From Rhizophagus sp. LPA8_4_AMF (taxonomy: Eukaryota; Glomeromycota; Glomeromycetes; Glomerales; Glomeraceae): a stretch of 42,149 nt of DNA. Location: contig JADRCO010000227.1 in NCBI GenBank assembly GCA_021464525.1, forward strand, positions 1-42,149. The letters run 5' to 3'. Below the pieces are notes generated by a model, which had not been told where the DNA came from, searched no databases, and saw only the letters and a program-made list of their open reading frames with translations. The position numbers and the translations under genes are program-made. Below, piece by piece: positions 11,409 through 21,859 of this stretch (its first letter is position 1; each line of letters starts with the position of its first letter).

Positions 11409-11456
11409 AGATCTGCGGTAAATTTAAATGCAGTATTACCGTACACTAAATAAATA
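11409..11456 (+). promoter_or_regulatory. SLR upstream signature, two boxes
   Basis: GATCTGCGGTA (11410-11420), then 12 bases later GTATTACCGTACAC running into TAAATAAATA (11433-11456). It lies 62-108 bases before the ATG at 11518. A CTGCGG word lies 17 bases upstream of the first box (11393-11398). Confidence 0.6.
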
Positions 11457-11517
11457 TGACGCAAAAAAGAAAAAAAGATAAAATAAACAAATAATTTGTA
11501 TTTTCTTACTACCCAAA

Positions 11518-12312
11518 ATGTTAAAAAATAATCTTAATTCGAATGATGTTAACTCATCAAATATTAATAATTATTTACACAAAGAATTATCTCAAATTAT
11601 TGAAAATTTCGGTAAAACCAATATTAAGGAAATAGAACCTACAATTCAATATATTCATGAAAATATTTTTGATGAAGATTTGAATATTGTAATTAGTGAA
11701 TTGGTCAATAATTATTTTAAGGAGGTTAATGAAGGAAAAGAAGAAATTGTCATAAAGAAACATATTATTGAGTTTATTAAAAATCTTGGGATAAGTTTAC
11801 AAGAAATGTTTAATTGGTTTTTAAATAATCAAAATGATCCAAATTCTATTTATTTACTTGGATATTTTAATTATCATGGAATTGGAATTAACAGTAATAT
11901 GCATAAAGCATTAGAATTATATCAAAAAGCAGCATATTTAGATAATAATGCAGCTCAATTTGATCTTGCTAATATGTATATTGATGGAGAAGGAAGTGAT
12001 AAGGATTATGAAAAAGCTTTTGAATTATCAAAAAAATTAGCAGAAAAAGAATATTCATGTGGAATAAATCTTTTAGGATTTTGTTATGATGGCGGAATTG
12101 GTACTGATGTTAATGTGGAGAAAGCTTTTAATTTATACAAGAAGGCGACAGATTTAGGAAATTATTTAGCTCAATATAATCTTGCATTAATGTATGAAAA
12201 GGGATCTGGAACTGAAAAAAATATAGATCAAGCAATATATTGGTTCAAAAAATCTGCGGAACAAGGAGATGAAGATGCTCAAAATAAATTAGAAAAACTA
12301 TTGAATGAATGA
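11518..12312 (+). CDS. Sel1-like repeat protein, 4 repeats (shortest copy)
   Basis: A 264-residue open protein. The N-terminal module is complete (ELSQIIENFGKTNIKEIEP, DEDLNIVISEL, WFLNNQ), followed by four Sel1 repeats and the cap AQNKLEKLLNE. Compared with the six-repeat members it lacks two internal repeats, while the first, second and last keep their family-specific character (NYHGIG; DKDYEKAFELSKKLAEKE; AIYWFKKSAEQG). That is what loss of whole repeats by unequal recombination inside the gene would give. First ATG chosen; the upstream boxes lie at the family distance. No membrane segment or targeting signal is visible. Likely a cytosolic scaffold; partners unknown. Confidence 0.9.
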   Translation: MLKNNLNSNDVNSSNINNYLHKELSQIIENFGKTNIKEIEPTIQYIHENIFDEDLNIVISELVNNYFKEVNEGKEEIVIKKHIIEFIKNLGISLQEMFNWFLNNQNDPNSIYLLGYFNYHGIGINSNMHKALELYQKAAYLDNNAAQFDLANMYIDGEGSDKDYEKAFELSKKLAEKEYSCGINLLGFCYDGGIGTDVNVEKAFNLYKKATDLGNYLAQYNLALMYEKGSGTEKNIDQAIYWFKKSAEQGDEDAQNKLEKLLNE

Positions 12313-13715
12313 ATTTTTTATGAAGTAAATTTGTCTTACCTTTAATAAGTAATTGAATTAATATATTATTTACTTAATTTTTTAATGTATGAGATCACTT
12401 TTTTTTGGGTTCATGTTTTACATCATTTACATCATTAACTAAAAAGCCTATTGTAAATAAATTTCAATTTTAATTTGCCATTTTTGGAAATGTGATACGA
12501 TTTGGACTTACAAATCTTATTTGGAAATGTATTCTATATGATAATACAAAATATAATTCTGATGATTTTCGATATTATGATATACTTACTCGAAAAAATT
12601 TAATCTAAGCTAAGGCTTTATTTATAAAAACAATAACGTTCTTATAAACAAATATAATTTCAAAATTACTATTGGTTTAGAAATTTCAGGCGGCTAATAT
12701 TAATAGTCAAAATCTTATCTTGAGAAAAACGATAAATCTGTCTTACTAAAATTGTTTCATGTAAAATTTTGTTTTCTTGCAAAAATAAAATATTATTACA
12801 AGCATTTATTAATTAGGTAATAATTATTTCCTATTGATTATTATACTAAATAGTTCATTCATCTTTATGATCGCTTAACAAACTTAATGATATATATTTT
12901 TGAAATATGGTATGGAATAGAGATTTTGTTTCGTATTTTGTTTATATATGGCAAAAGTATCATCTTAAATGTGGAACAACGGTAAGCCACATTGGTCAAA
13001 AATCCACATATTGTAAAGTGGGTAGATGTTTTTACAAACGGTTTATAATCAATATAAAGAGGTGAGTATACTTTTTTTATTGGATATACAGTCAAGAAGT
13101 TGGTGCGTGTAAATGGCTTTTTACTAGGTCATTTTCATTTAAAGCTTCTCACTGAGCCACGAAGCGAGTGTTGGGGCTCAGATGGCTTTCTAGATTGTCT
13201 GATGTTCAAGGTTTCTAGTTGACCCGGCAGGATTGAAATAGGCATGTTATTTATTAAGAACTATTACTCATTACTGACTAATTTATTAAATCTTCAGGAC
13301 CACAGAAAAGTCTCAGGTAGGTAAGCTGCACCTTACCTATATGAAACATTTCCGGAGTCCTAAATCTTCCATATAAGTACTCAATCTGATTATCATTCAT
13401 CGAGAAAATGGGAAAAGAATGTAAATCAGTTGGTAGACCCTCTACTCACGAAAGCAAATATAAAAAAATTTTCATAATTTCCATACGTGATATTAAAAAA
13501 TTAACCACTACTATTTTTTCAGAATTTGTATTTAAAAATTCAAAACAATAATATTATTATTAGGCTTTATTTACAATATGTCAATATCATATTTGAAGAG
13601 TGAAATTTGGAAACTTTCCTTAAATTAAAAAAAAAAAAGTTATTTTCTTTAAACATAAATATATCTTTCAATACCACCTCTAAACTAGAATAAATCAATT
13701 ATTAAATATAATCTG
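12313..13715. other. Intergenic stretch, no gene
   Basis: AT-rich on both sides, with a more balanced patch at about 12950-13400. That patch holds a short inverted repeat (CTGAGCC at 13152-13158 with GGCTCAG at 13175-13181). On the minus strand, GTGGCTCAGTGAG resembles a tRNA-type A box, but I find no B box, so I do not call a SINE. Confidence 0.35.
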
Positions 13716-14710
13716 TCAGTAGACATCTTCACATTTTCTAAAACATTTTAAATTTTTATAAACATATTCGTATCCTTATTCAGCAAGATTTTTATACTAT
13801 TGAATTACTATTGAACATTTATTAACTCCTGTTCCCTTTTTACATTCAATATCAATGTTAATATTTTGCGCTTTCATTTCCCAAATTTGCTGCCTTTTCA
13901 TATAATTCATATGCTTTTTGAATATTTTTGTCAGTTCCACATCCACTTTCGTAACAACATCCTAAGGTATTCATCCCATTTGCATTTCCTAAATCTGCTG
14001 CTTTTTGAAATAACTCAAATGCCTTCTGCTGATTTCCAACAATACCATAATATCCAATTTTATAATGCCACCACCCTAAGTTATATATTCCCTTTATATT
14101 TTCTAAATCTGCTGCTTTTTGATATAATTCAAATGCTTTATTATACTTATTATCAATTCCAATCCCAAATTCATAACAATATCCTAACTTATTTATTGCA
14201 TTTGGATTGCTTCTTTCTGCCAACCTTTTAGATATTTCAAAAGCTTTAACATAATTTTCTTTAATTTCCTTTCCACCTATATACATATCAGAAAGATTCA
14301 ATTGAGCTATAATATTTTCAAATTCTGCTGCTGTTTGATATAATTCAAATGCTCTTTGCCTATTTTTATTGGTTACAATTCCATGATAATTAAAATATCC
14401 AAGTAAATAAATGGAATTTGAATGATATTGATTATTTAAAAGTCAACTATAGATTTCTTGTAATGTTATATAATTATTTTTATATAATCAAGAACATGTT
14501 GTTTTTGTACATCTTCATCACTTCCTTTATTTAATTCCTTAAAAATAAGATTAATCACTTCATCAATTATGACACATAAATCACCTTTATATACACTTTC
14601 ATTAATATTTTCAATTGTAGGTTTTATTTCTTTCGAATAATCTGTGCTAATTCTTCATGAGATGAGTTATAAATATTTTTTTCATTATATAAATCTTTAA
14701 CAATATTCAT
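13716..14710 (-). pseudogene. Inverted SLR gene, decayed at both ends
   Basis: The only family member on the minus strand. An ATG at 14710 opens MNIVKDLYNEKNIYNSSHEE. The reading is lost where the NFDK.NM segment of the N-terminal module is deleted, joining QII directly to a shifted KEIKPT segment (about 14630). Further breaks lie near 14490-14445 (lost base, W replaced by a stop). From about 14440 to 13858 the Sel1 repeats are open and well kept (AFEISKRLAERSNP, GYCYEFGIGIDNKYNKAFEL, LGCCYESGCGTDKNIQKAYE). It stops early at NESAKY, and the usual last repeat persists only as a decayed tail to about 13716. One repeat carries a small insertion (WWHYKIGYYGIVGNQ). The long open middle could still be translated from an internal ATG, but the N-terminal module would be absent. 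Confidence 0.85.
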
Positions 14711-14796
14711 TTTAATATTTTTAAATATTGTGAATAAAAAGAATTAAAAGTGAAATGTTTTAAACTTTACAAATAAAAATAATTTAGGTAAAGTTA

Positions 14797-14848
14797 TATT
14801 TATATTTATTTTTGTGTATAGTAGCACTACAGTTTGTCTGTAGATCAA
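14797..14848 (-). promoter_or_regulatory. SLR upstream signature on the minus strand
   Basis: Read on the minus strand: TTGATCTACAG (14848-14838), then GTAGTGCTACTATACAC (14830-14814) leading into AAATAAATATAAATA. Order, orientation and distance to the ATG at 14710 match the plus-strand copies, so the boxes were inverted together with the gene. Confidence 0.6.
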
Positions 14849-16690
14849 TTTTCTAAGCCACCACAATCATCATAGACGCTCTGAATTTCTCTGCGGCACA
14901 GCAAAAATGATTAATTGAGAATTATTGCTTACTTTTTTTTACAGTCAGTGACATCTTTTTAATTGTAAAGATAAAAATTATTTTTATCCTTTATTGAGAA
15001 TCTAAAACAAAATTATTAAAAAAAAACAAGTTCATTGTGACTATTAATTTTTTCATGATTTTCATGCTTCATTATAATTTTTTTTTACATTTCATTATTA
15101 TTTTACACAAAAACTTTAGTAAATTTCATAATATGTTTATATTATAATCTATTAATATGAGGTAAAAATGATTTTTTACTCCCCAATCCTGAACTTTGGG
15201 AAAATTTTTTTTTTTTTCATCCTCAATTCGTATCATCTAAAATTTCTACCTCAGTATTAAGGAAATCACAAATTATTTAGTGACTAATAAAGAAGCAAAA
15301 ATAGTGTAATAGTCTGTTGAATTATGAATTGTAAATAACGATAATTAACGTAATTAATGCACAGTAAGTTGCGGCAGTCACATGATTGTTTGGCATAGCA
15401 ATCAAATGATTAATTGGCACAGCAATGCACGGTGATCAACATAATAAATGATGTAATTAAAATATTTATTAACTTGATTTGGAAAACAAGCGTAGATAAT
15501 GGAAGGAACCGATGGAATGAAATTGGATAATGTTAATAGCGATAGAAAAATGAATTAATTATATTGAATTATAAATTATAGTTAGTTAGAACTAATAATC
15601 GAAATTTTAGAATAATGATGGAACTATAATTTTGTAACATTGAAGGATTATAAATACCCTTAGTTTAAAATAACTTAGTTCAGCCTTGGGTCTTGGCCAA
15701 TATGAAGAATGAAATTATAGCCAAAAGAGTTTTGCTCACTTTATTAAAGAATAATTATTGTTAATTATGAATTATAAAGTTTAATTATCATCAATTGAAA
15801 ATTGTAATGAGATAGGTTACAATGATATCAATTATAGGCAAGCTTTATTTATTAACATTATATTTTTAATTGCTGATTACAGATCAAAGATTATTATTGC
15901 ATAAACTCTCAATTTTATTCATTAACAATTATAAGTAAATCGAATTCCATATTAATCTTCTTACTCAATAATAGGGTTCTAGAGATCTTGGCAAGTTGGC
16001 ATAATGCTGAAAATGTGAAACTTGGTGAAACTATAATGAACCCTTATTAAAATTAGTAAACCTAATATTAAATTTATATTAAAATCTTGGTGAAATTAAT
16101 CATAAAATTTTGGAGAGATCTAAACAAGCAATCTTACTCAATAATCATTGTAGAAATCAACAAATTCACAGATGCATAAATCCACCTTCAACATAGATAA
16201 TAAGAATTGTGCATATCTCTCAAGAATTTTTATATCTTGAGAATATTAGAGGTTTTGAGTGTGACTTCCACTTTTGAACCAGTGTGTTTACCGAAAGAAA
16301 ATATCTGACCAAACACGATTCCTTACCCAGACCATATCTTTATAAATTATTAAATTTAGTGAATACATCAATATTAAACTATAAAGACTTTTAAGATATA
16401 TCATGCCTATACTATGAACATCCAGTCCAAATGGTAACCCTTGACATTACTTGGTGCATTTACCACATCTGTCTGATGATTTCTACCTCACCTCTTAGTT
16501 AAGAAAAGTGTAAGCATTATTGTCAACAAAACAAAATTTTAAAATATTGTCTAGAATCATATCAAAACAAGAAAATGTGACTCTTTATAAAGTTATCAAT
16601 ATCTCATTCAGAATTAGGTAGTTGTGCAATTCCTTTGGCAATAATTTCACATCTGGACTAAATTATTGAACTTAATGTACAATATATCAA
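14849..16690. other. Intergenic, with a possible solo-LTR fossil
   Basis: No gene seen. Between about 15313 and 15965 the layout recalls a long terminal repeat of a retrotransposon fossil: it begins TGTTGAATTATG, has a TATAAATACCC promoter-like box near 15651 and a polyadenylation-like region downstream, and is followed by a stretch weakly like a primer-binding site. No second copy, clean target-site duplication or internal coding domain is visible, so this is only a suggestion. An ACTCAATAAT word near 15963 recurs near 16137. Confidence 0.25.
15380..15427. repeat. Two tandem copies of a 24-base unit
   Basis: 15380-15403 (ACATGATTGTTTGGCATAGC...) and 15404-15427 (AAATGATTAATTGGCACAGC...) are adjacent diverged copies. 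They contain the CATGATT word seen upstream of SLR copies at 5351 and 10757. Confidence 0.5.
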
Positions 16691-16696
16691 ATTAAA

Positions 16697-16982
16697 TCAA
16701 AAATAAAAGTGACATCTGAGTTTAATGATCTTGAGAGTTACAGATAAAATCTCTTTGTGATCTCCATCATCCTCTTTATTAAAATCTCTTTCATCTTCAA
16801 ATAAATCATCTGATTCTGAGGCTTTTTGTTCCTTTTTATTTTTAATAAATTGAAGTTCAAGAATGGCTCCATATGTTATGTTCATTTTGGTCTAACTTTT
16901 CACCAATAATACAAAGCTGACCATTGTCAAGCTGGAAATCAAAGTATGTGTCAATAAATTTCAAATGAGGATTTGAATTCAT
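16697..16982 (-). pseudogene. Decayed coding remnant, unknown
   Basis: On the minus strand an ATG at 16982 opens a short reading (MNSNPHLKFIDTYFDFQL, then NGQLCIIGEKLDQNEH). A second frame starting from the ATG at 16885 continues it with an acidic, charged segment (KKEQKASESDDLFEDERD) to a stop at 16697. The two frames meet near 16870, consistent with one frameshift. No family is recognised; the acidic part is low-complexity and weak evidence on its own. Confidence 0.3.
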
Positions 16983-17356
16983 TCACCTTTTCAAATGTGA
17001 ATTATAAGTTCTTTTGAATCTTCAAAAGATAATGTTGGAATTTTTGAGGTACACTTAAATCAACTTACACAATTTGTGTATGATCATTTTAATAATGAAG
17101 TAATATTCTTGATCGGAATTAATTAATTTTGTGATTATATCATTTAATGGTTTTTTTTGGAAACATGATTGGATATAGTCTAGCATAAATTACAAGTTTT
17201 AAAAAGACGATATTTAATACTTTAAAATGTATATTTGGAAAAATATGAATGTTAATTTTTGCAATAAGACATTTTAAGGTAAAATATGTTAATCCAAAGG
17301 TGTGTTGGTTAAAGTAAATTTGCGTGACATAAAAAATTTTAGTAACTTTTTACATA

Positions 17357-17625
17357 TCGGCCGATTGGGGAAATTGGGCTTTAATTATTTACCCAAAAAT
17401 CTGATTTAGTCAATTAAAAAGCACCCCATAATAACTGACATGATAAACTTTTTTGCCCTAATTTTATTATAACAAAACTACGTTCCACTATGTAGATCAC
17501 GCCTAACCCATTGTCCCACAATGTAAATCATTTCAAACCAACTGTCACACCCTAATCAGCAGATTATGTACCACGTATTTAATTGTTCTACACCAAAATT
17601 TTTAGGAACTTCCTCTATTGGCCGA
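17357..17625. mobile_element. Candidate miniature DNA transposon, TA target site
   Basis: The left end TCGGCCGATTGGGGAAATT (from 17357) is matched in reverse complement by the right end TCGGCCAATAGAGGAAGTT (ending 17625) at 15 of 19 positions. A TA lies immediately outside each end (17355-17356 and 17626-17627), as expected for Tc1/mariner-type elements. The interior of about 230 bases has no coding capacity, so it is non-autonomous if real. It ends 70 bases before the promoter boxes of the SLR gene at 17862. Confidence 0.45.
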
Positions 17626-17694
17626 TATAAATAGAAATGATCAACAATTTCAGGAAATCATTTTGCTGGGCCGTTGTACGTCCATAGACTGGGG

Positions 17695-17745
17695 TTGCGA
17701 CTAAACAAATTAACTGTTTGGCGCTACCGTAATACGGTACTACAT
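17695..17745 (+). promoter_or_regulatory. SLR upstream signature with palindromic second box
   Basis: TTGCGACTAAACAAATTAAC (17695-17714) matches the first-box region upstream of the gene at 31426. The second box contains TACCGTA-A-TACGGTA (17725-17739), a perfect palindrome around one base, which doubles the TACCGTA core seen singly in other copies. It ends about 120 bases before the chosen ATG at 17862. Confidence 0.5.
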
Positions 17746-17861
17746 AATTATATTTCAAAATAATAAATAAAGGGAGCAAAACGTTAATTTCCCCTGCAGT
17801 GAAATTTTTTTTTGCTATATCAAATAACAGTAAAGTGAATTTTGCTAAAAATTCAGATAGT

Positions 17862-18833
17862 ATGACAAATACTTATAATTCATCACATAAAGTATTGACT
17901 CAAACAATTCAGAATTTTGATAAAATAAATATGAAAGAAATAAAACCTACAACTCAAAATATTAATAAAAGTATATTTGAAGAGGATTTAAGTATTATGG
18001 TAGACGAATTGGTCAATAATAATTTTAATGATTTAAATAAAGGCTATGATGATAATGTAAGAAAGCAACATCTTTTTGATTATATTAATAATCATGGAAT
18101 GATTTTACAAGAAATCTATAAGTGGCTTTTAAATAATCAATATTGTTCAAATTCCATTTATTTGCTTGGATATTTTAATTATTATGGAATTGAAACAAAT
18201 AATAATAAGCAAATAGCGTTTGAATTATATCAAGCTGCAGCAGAATTAGATAATATTGTAGCTCAATTGGATCTTTCTGATATGTATATAAGTGGAAATG
18301 AAATTGAGAAAGATTATGATAAAGCTTTTGATATGTCGAAAAAATTGGCAGAAAAAGGCAATCCAAATGCAATGAATAGGTTAGGATATTGTTACGATTT
18401 TGGAATCGGAATTGATACTAATGAACATAAAGCATTTGAATCATATCAAAAAGCAGCGGATTTAGGAAATACAAATGGAATAAATAACCTAGCATGGTGT
18501 TATGAAAATGGGCTTGGGACTAATGTTAATAAAGAAAGAGCATTTGAATTGTACCAAAAAGCAGCAGATTTAGGAAATGCGAATGGAATAAATAGCTTAG
18601 GATGTTGTTATGACGTTGGATGTGGAACTAATGTCAATAAGCAAAAAGCATTCGAATTATATGAAGAAGCAGCAAATTTGGGGAATGATTATGCTCAATA
18701 TAATCTTGCATTGATATATGAAAAGGGAAAAGAAATTAAGAAAGATACAACCAAAGCAATTTATTGGTATAAAAAATCTGCTAAACAAGGACACGAATAC
18801 GCTAAAAAACATTTGGCCTTACTTTTAAAATAA
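17862..18833 (+). CDS. Sel1-like repeat protein, 6 repeats, start shifted
   Basis: 323 residues from the first in-frame ATG (17862, MTNTYNSSHKVLTQTIQNF). The frame is open further upstream to about 17799, and that text (AISNNSKVNFAKNSDS) still resembles the first residues of the gene at 21860 (ISNNSDNENAS). The family start codon therefore seems to have been lost and the start moved inward by about 20 residues, without touching the conserved N-terminal module (FEEDLSIMVDEL, WLLNNQ). Six Sel1 repeats follow, with AFELYQKAADLGNANGINSL as a typical join, and the protein ends at LALLLK. Repeats 3-5 are the N.NG / LGCCY sub-type shared with 21860 and with the inverted copy at 14710, which places these three in one sub-clade. 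Confidence 0.88.
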   Translation: MTNTYNSSHKVLTQTIQNFDKINMKEIKPTTQNINKSIFEEDLSIMVDELVNNNFNDLNKGYDDNVRKQHLFDYINNHGMILQEIYKWLLNNQYCSNSIYLLGYFNYYGIETNNNKQIAFELYQAAAELDNIVAQLDLSDMYISGNEIEKDYDKAFDMSKKLAEKGNPNAMNRLGYCYDFGIGIDTNEHKAFESYQKAADLGNTNGINNLAWCYENGLGTNVNKERAFELYQKAADLGNANGINSLGCCYDVGCGTNVNKQKAFELYEEAANLGNDYAQYNLALIYEKGKEIKKDTTKAIYWYKKSAKQGHEYAKKHLALLLK

Positions 18834-20426
18834 TGTGGACTACTTATCAAACTCAATTTTTTATTCATTATTTTACAATTATTATTATACATATAATTAG
18901 GAGTACGTTACATCAATTACATCATTACACATATTAATTTGAATATAAGAATAATTATTTAACATGTATATTCGTATGTACATTCTTTGATCAAATTTAT
19001 CGATTTAATAGTTTTTAATTTTGAAGAACCCGCTTGTTTTTTTATAATCTAAGTAAAACAAGTTACAATTACTTCCATATCTCATGGTCCGGTAATGTCG
19101 GCCATTAATAGGTCATGACCTTTGATATAGCCAATATACAAAAACTCATTCTATTAAGTAGTTAAATCGTCCGTATAAATAATTATTTAGATTTTTACAA
19201 GTTCATAGTTCGGAAAAAAAGAGCTAATAACAGGATCAAAATAAAATTTTCTTTAACTCGATTTATTATAAATATGACTTGGTCATAATATTTTATTTTT
19301 CTGTTTTTAAAATACGAAATACAGCAAACGACATGTACAATATTATAACGCTGACCAGTTAGTTATGACTATTGCAGAGTAAAAATGATTGCACTTGCAA
19401 ATATCATATAAAATAATAAGTTAAGTCACAAATACTATTAGAAGTTTTAATTTTAGAATAACGGATAATAATATTAATATACGCTAATTATTTTTTACCT
19501 AGAAAAAATCTATTAATTATTGTATTCAATGAGAATTTAGTAAAAATGTATAAAATACAAATAATAATGTAATCGATCATTCATTAACACTGTCTTCAGA
19601 AAGATAATTCAGAACAATATTAGCGTTGGCTCTTTATTTGACTGGATTTGTATATAATGGCTTTATTGTAAAATAACCATATAACAAAAAAGTGTATAAT
19701 CAAGAAAAAATTTCCTGAACTAGTTGCAAATAATTAATTTCCATGTTTTTTCTCAATAACTGATATAAACGAATATTAAACAGTTAGTAGAGTACAGTAT
19801 TACTAAGTCAGTCATAAGTAAAATGATCAGTCATAAAAATAATTTGAAGAATTTACTAATTGTATTGATTTATACCTCGTAAATTCCAGTAAATCCAATA
19901 ATTTTTTCTGTCTTAATTTTTTATATACTTAATAATACATGTTTTCGTTGTTGTTGTGAATGCTTATTTATGATATTTAAATTTAGCAAATATTCCATAC
20001 ACTAATCATTAATTTACCATTAAAATGCTTAATATTTATTAAGAATAAAATTAAAATTGTATCTGTAAAATCACGTTAAGAATTTTCAACATAAAATTAC
20101 ATGGCCTGAATTACAGTAATTTATAATTCTAACCTACTCTAGGCTTCTCACTAACTTCAGCTAACTCTAGTGGTTACCATATTACTCCGTTATTCAATAA
20201 ATAAAGTAATTAAATATCCTCTTAAAAAATATATATATATTTAGCTATCTCGGTCACAGGACAGAATGGTTTCCATTTTCACCAATCAATGAAAGGCCTG
20301 TGACGGTTATTTTGTCAATTATGCATAATCCCGTATTATTGTTATGCTTAGTCTATTCATGAAGTTATTAGGCTGAACGATAAATAAATTTATTGGTTCA
20401 TTAACTGCATTAACCGCAGACAGAAA
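18834..20426. other. Intergenic stretch, no gene
   Basis: AT-rich with no supported open frame. A short inverted pair (GTCACAGG near 20254 with CCTGTGAC near 20299) flanks about 38 bases; this may be a small hairpin or the end of an eroded element. Confidence 0.4.
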
Positions 20427-20507
20427 ATTGATCTGCAAATCCAATTAATTGTTGCACTACCTGTCCTGTATGACTGACTGTATTACGGTATACTAAATAA
20501 ATAAATA
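20427..20507 (+). promoter_or_regulatory. SLR upstream signature, two boxes
   Basis: TTGATCTGCA (20428-20437) is preceded by CCGCAG (20414-20419). The second box, TATTACGGTATAC running into TAAATAAATAAATA, lies at 20481-20504. Both remain although the gene behind them is broken. Confidence 0.6.
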
Positions 20508-20556
20508 GAGACGCAGTGGAATATTGTTATTGTTATTGTTTATTCATAAAAATGAT

Positions 20557-21511
20557 ATGAATATATCAAATACTTATATATTTTCATTATATTTTTAATA
20601 ATAGATTTTATTTTCTATATACCTAATTTATCAAAATTTTGAATGATTTTATTCGACTTTTCATATAATGAAATATATGAAGAAGATTTAAGCATTGTAG
20701 TAGATGAATTGGGTAATCTTCTTTTAATGATTTAAATAAAGGAAATGAAGATATTGTAAGAAAAAAACATATTTTTAATTATATTAATGATCATAATATA
20801 ATTTTACAAGAAACCTATAACTGGCTTTTAAATAATCAATATCATTCAAATTCCATTTATTTACTTAGATATTTTAATTATCATGGAATTGTAACCAATA
20901 ACGATAAGCAAAAAGCGTCTAAATTAAACAAATTGCAGCAGAGTTAGAAAATATTGTGGCTCAATTGGATCTTGTTATTATGTACATAAATGGAGTAGGT
21001 GGTGAAAAAAATTGTATTAGCTTAGGGCTTTTGAATTGTCTAAAAAGCTGGCAGAAAATGATAATCCGAATGCAATGAATAGATTAGGATTCTGTTATGA
21101 TCGTGGAATTGGAACTGTAGTCAACAAGCAAAAAGTATTTGAATTATATTAAAAAGCAGCAGATTTAGGAAATTCAATTTGAATAAATAATGTGGGTTGT
21201 GCTGTGAAACTGGGCTTGGAACTAATGTTAATAAGGAAAAAGCATTTGGGTTATACCAAAAAGCAGAGAATTTAGGAAATGCGAATGGAATGAATAGTCT
21301 AGGATGATATTGTATGAAAATGGAGTTAGAACTGATGTTGATATTAAAAAAGCATTTGATTTATATCAAAAGGCAGCAAATTTGGAAAATAATTATGCTC
21401 AATTTAACCTTGTTTGATGTATGAAAAAGTGATAGAGGTTAAAAAGGATATAACTAAAGCATAAAAAAATCTTTTGTACAAGTACATAGTTATGCACAAA
21501 AAAATAATTAA
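20557..21511 (+). pseudogene. Decayed Sel1-like repeat gene
   Basis: Begins MNISNTYI at the ATG 20557, but most of the N-terminal module is scrambled or lost until YEEDLSIVVDEL (about 20670). Family text then continues in several frames: KKHIFNYINDHNIILQ, WLLNNQYHSNSIYLL, then repeats with NPNAMNRLGFCYDRGIGT, and a collapsed last repeat ending YAQKNN at a TAA (21509-21511). Many small deletions and several stops are present. It is closest to the intact neighbour at 21860, with which it shares WLLNNQYHSNSIYLL, so the two look like a tandem duplication of which one copy died. Confidence 0.85.
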
Positions 21512-21737
21512 ATGGTCTTGTATAAAATTTGTTATATTGTATTAATAAATTCTTTATATTTAAATATATTTTTAGTAATTAGGTAATAAATAAAGATTTT
21601 TTTTTTTAACAATTCAATGTTTAGCATTAAACAGTTTAAATGACAAATGTAATATTTCTTATATCTTATAATAGCCCTTCAAAAATGGCCGTTAATAAAG
21701 ATTATGGTGCCACAAAATAATAAAAATGTAACAAAAG
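21512..21737. other. Spacer between tandem SLR copies
   Basis: AT-rich, no gene. Confidence 0.4.
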
Positions 21738-21797
21738 GCTGATCTACAAAACTAATTAATTATAGTGCTACAGTACTACTGTATAACAATATAAATA
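21738..21797 (+). promoter_or_regulatory. SLR upstream signature, two boxes
   Basis: CTGATCTACA (21739-21748), then AGTACTACTGTATAAC (21772-21787) leading into AATATAAATA. It ends 63 bases before the ATG at 21860. Confidence 0.6.
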
Positions 21798-21859
21798 CAA
21801 ATCAAGCTGATGCATGAGTTATTTTTTCGGCTTTACCTACCAGTAAAATTGTATTCACA

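Noticed and set aside
13148-13200. tRNA-derived SINE on the minus strand
   Set aside because: Only an A-box-like GTGGCTCAGTGAG was found; there is no B box, tail or target duplication.
13866-14231. Plus-strand open frame of about 120 codons
   Set aside because: It is the antisense shadow of the Sel1 repeats of the minus-strand SLR relic.
15313-15965. Solo LTR of an old retrotransposon fossil
   Set aside because: Layout is suggestive, but no partner, clean duplication or internal domain was seen, so it is kept only as a low-confidence remark on the intergenic stretch.
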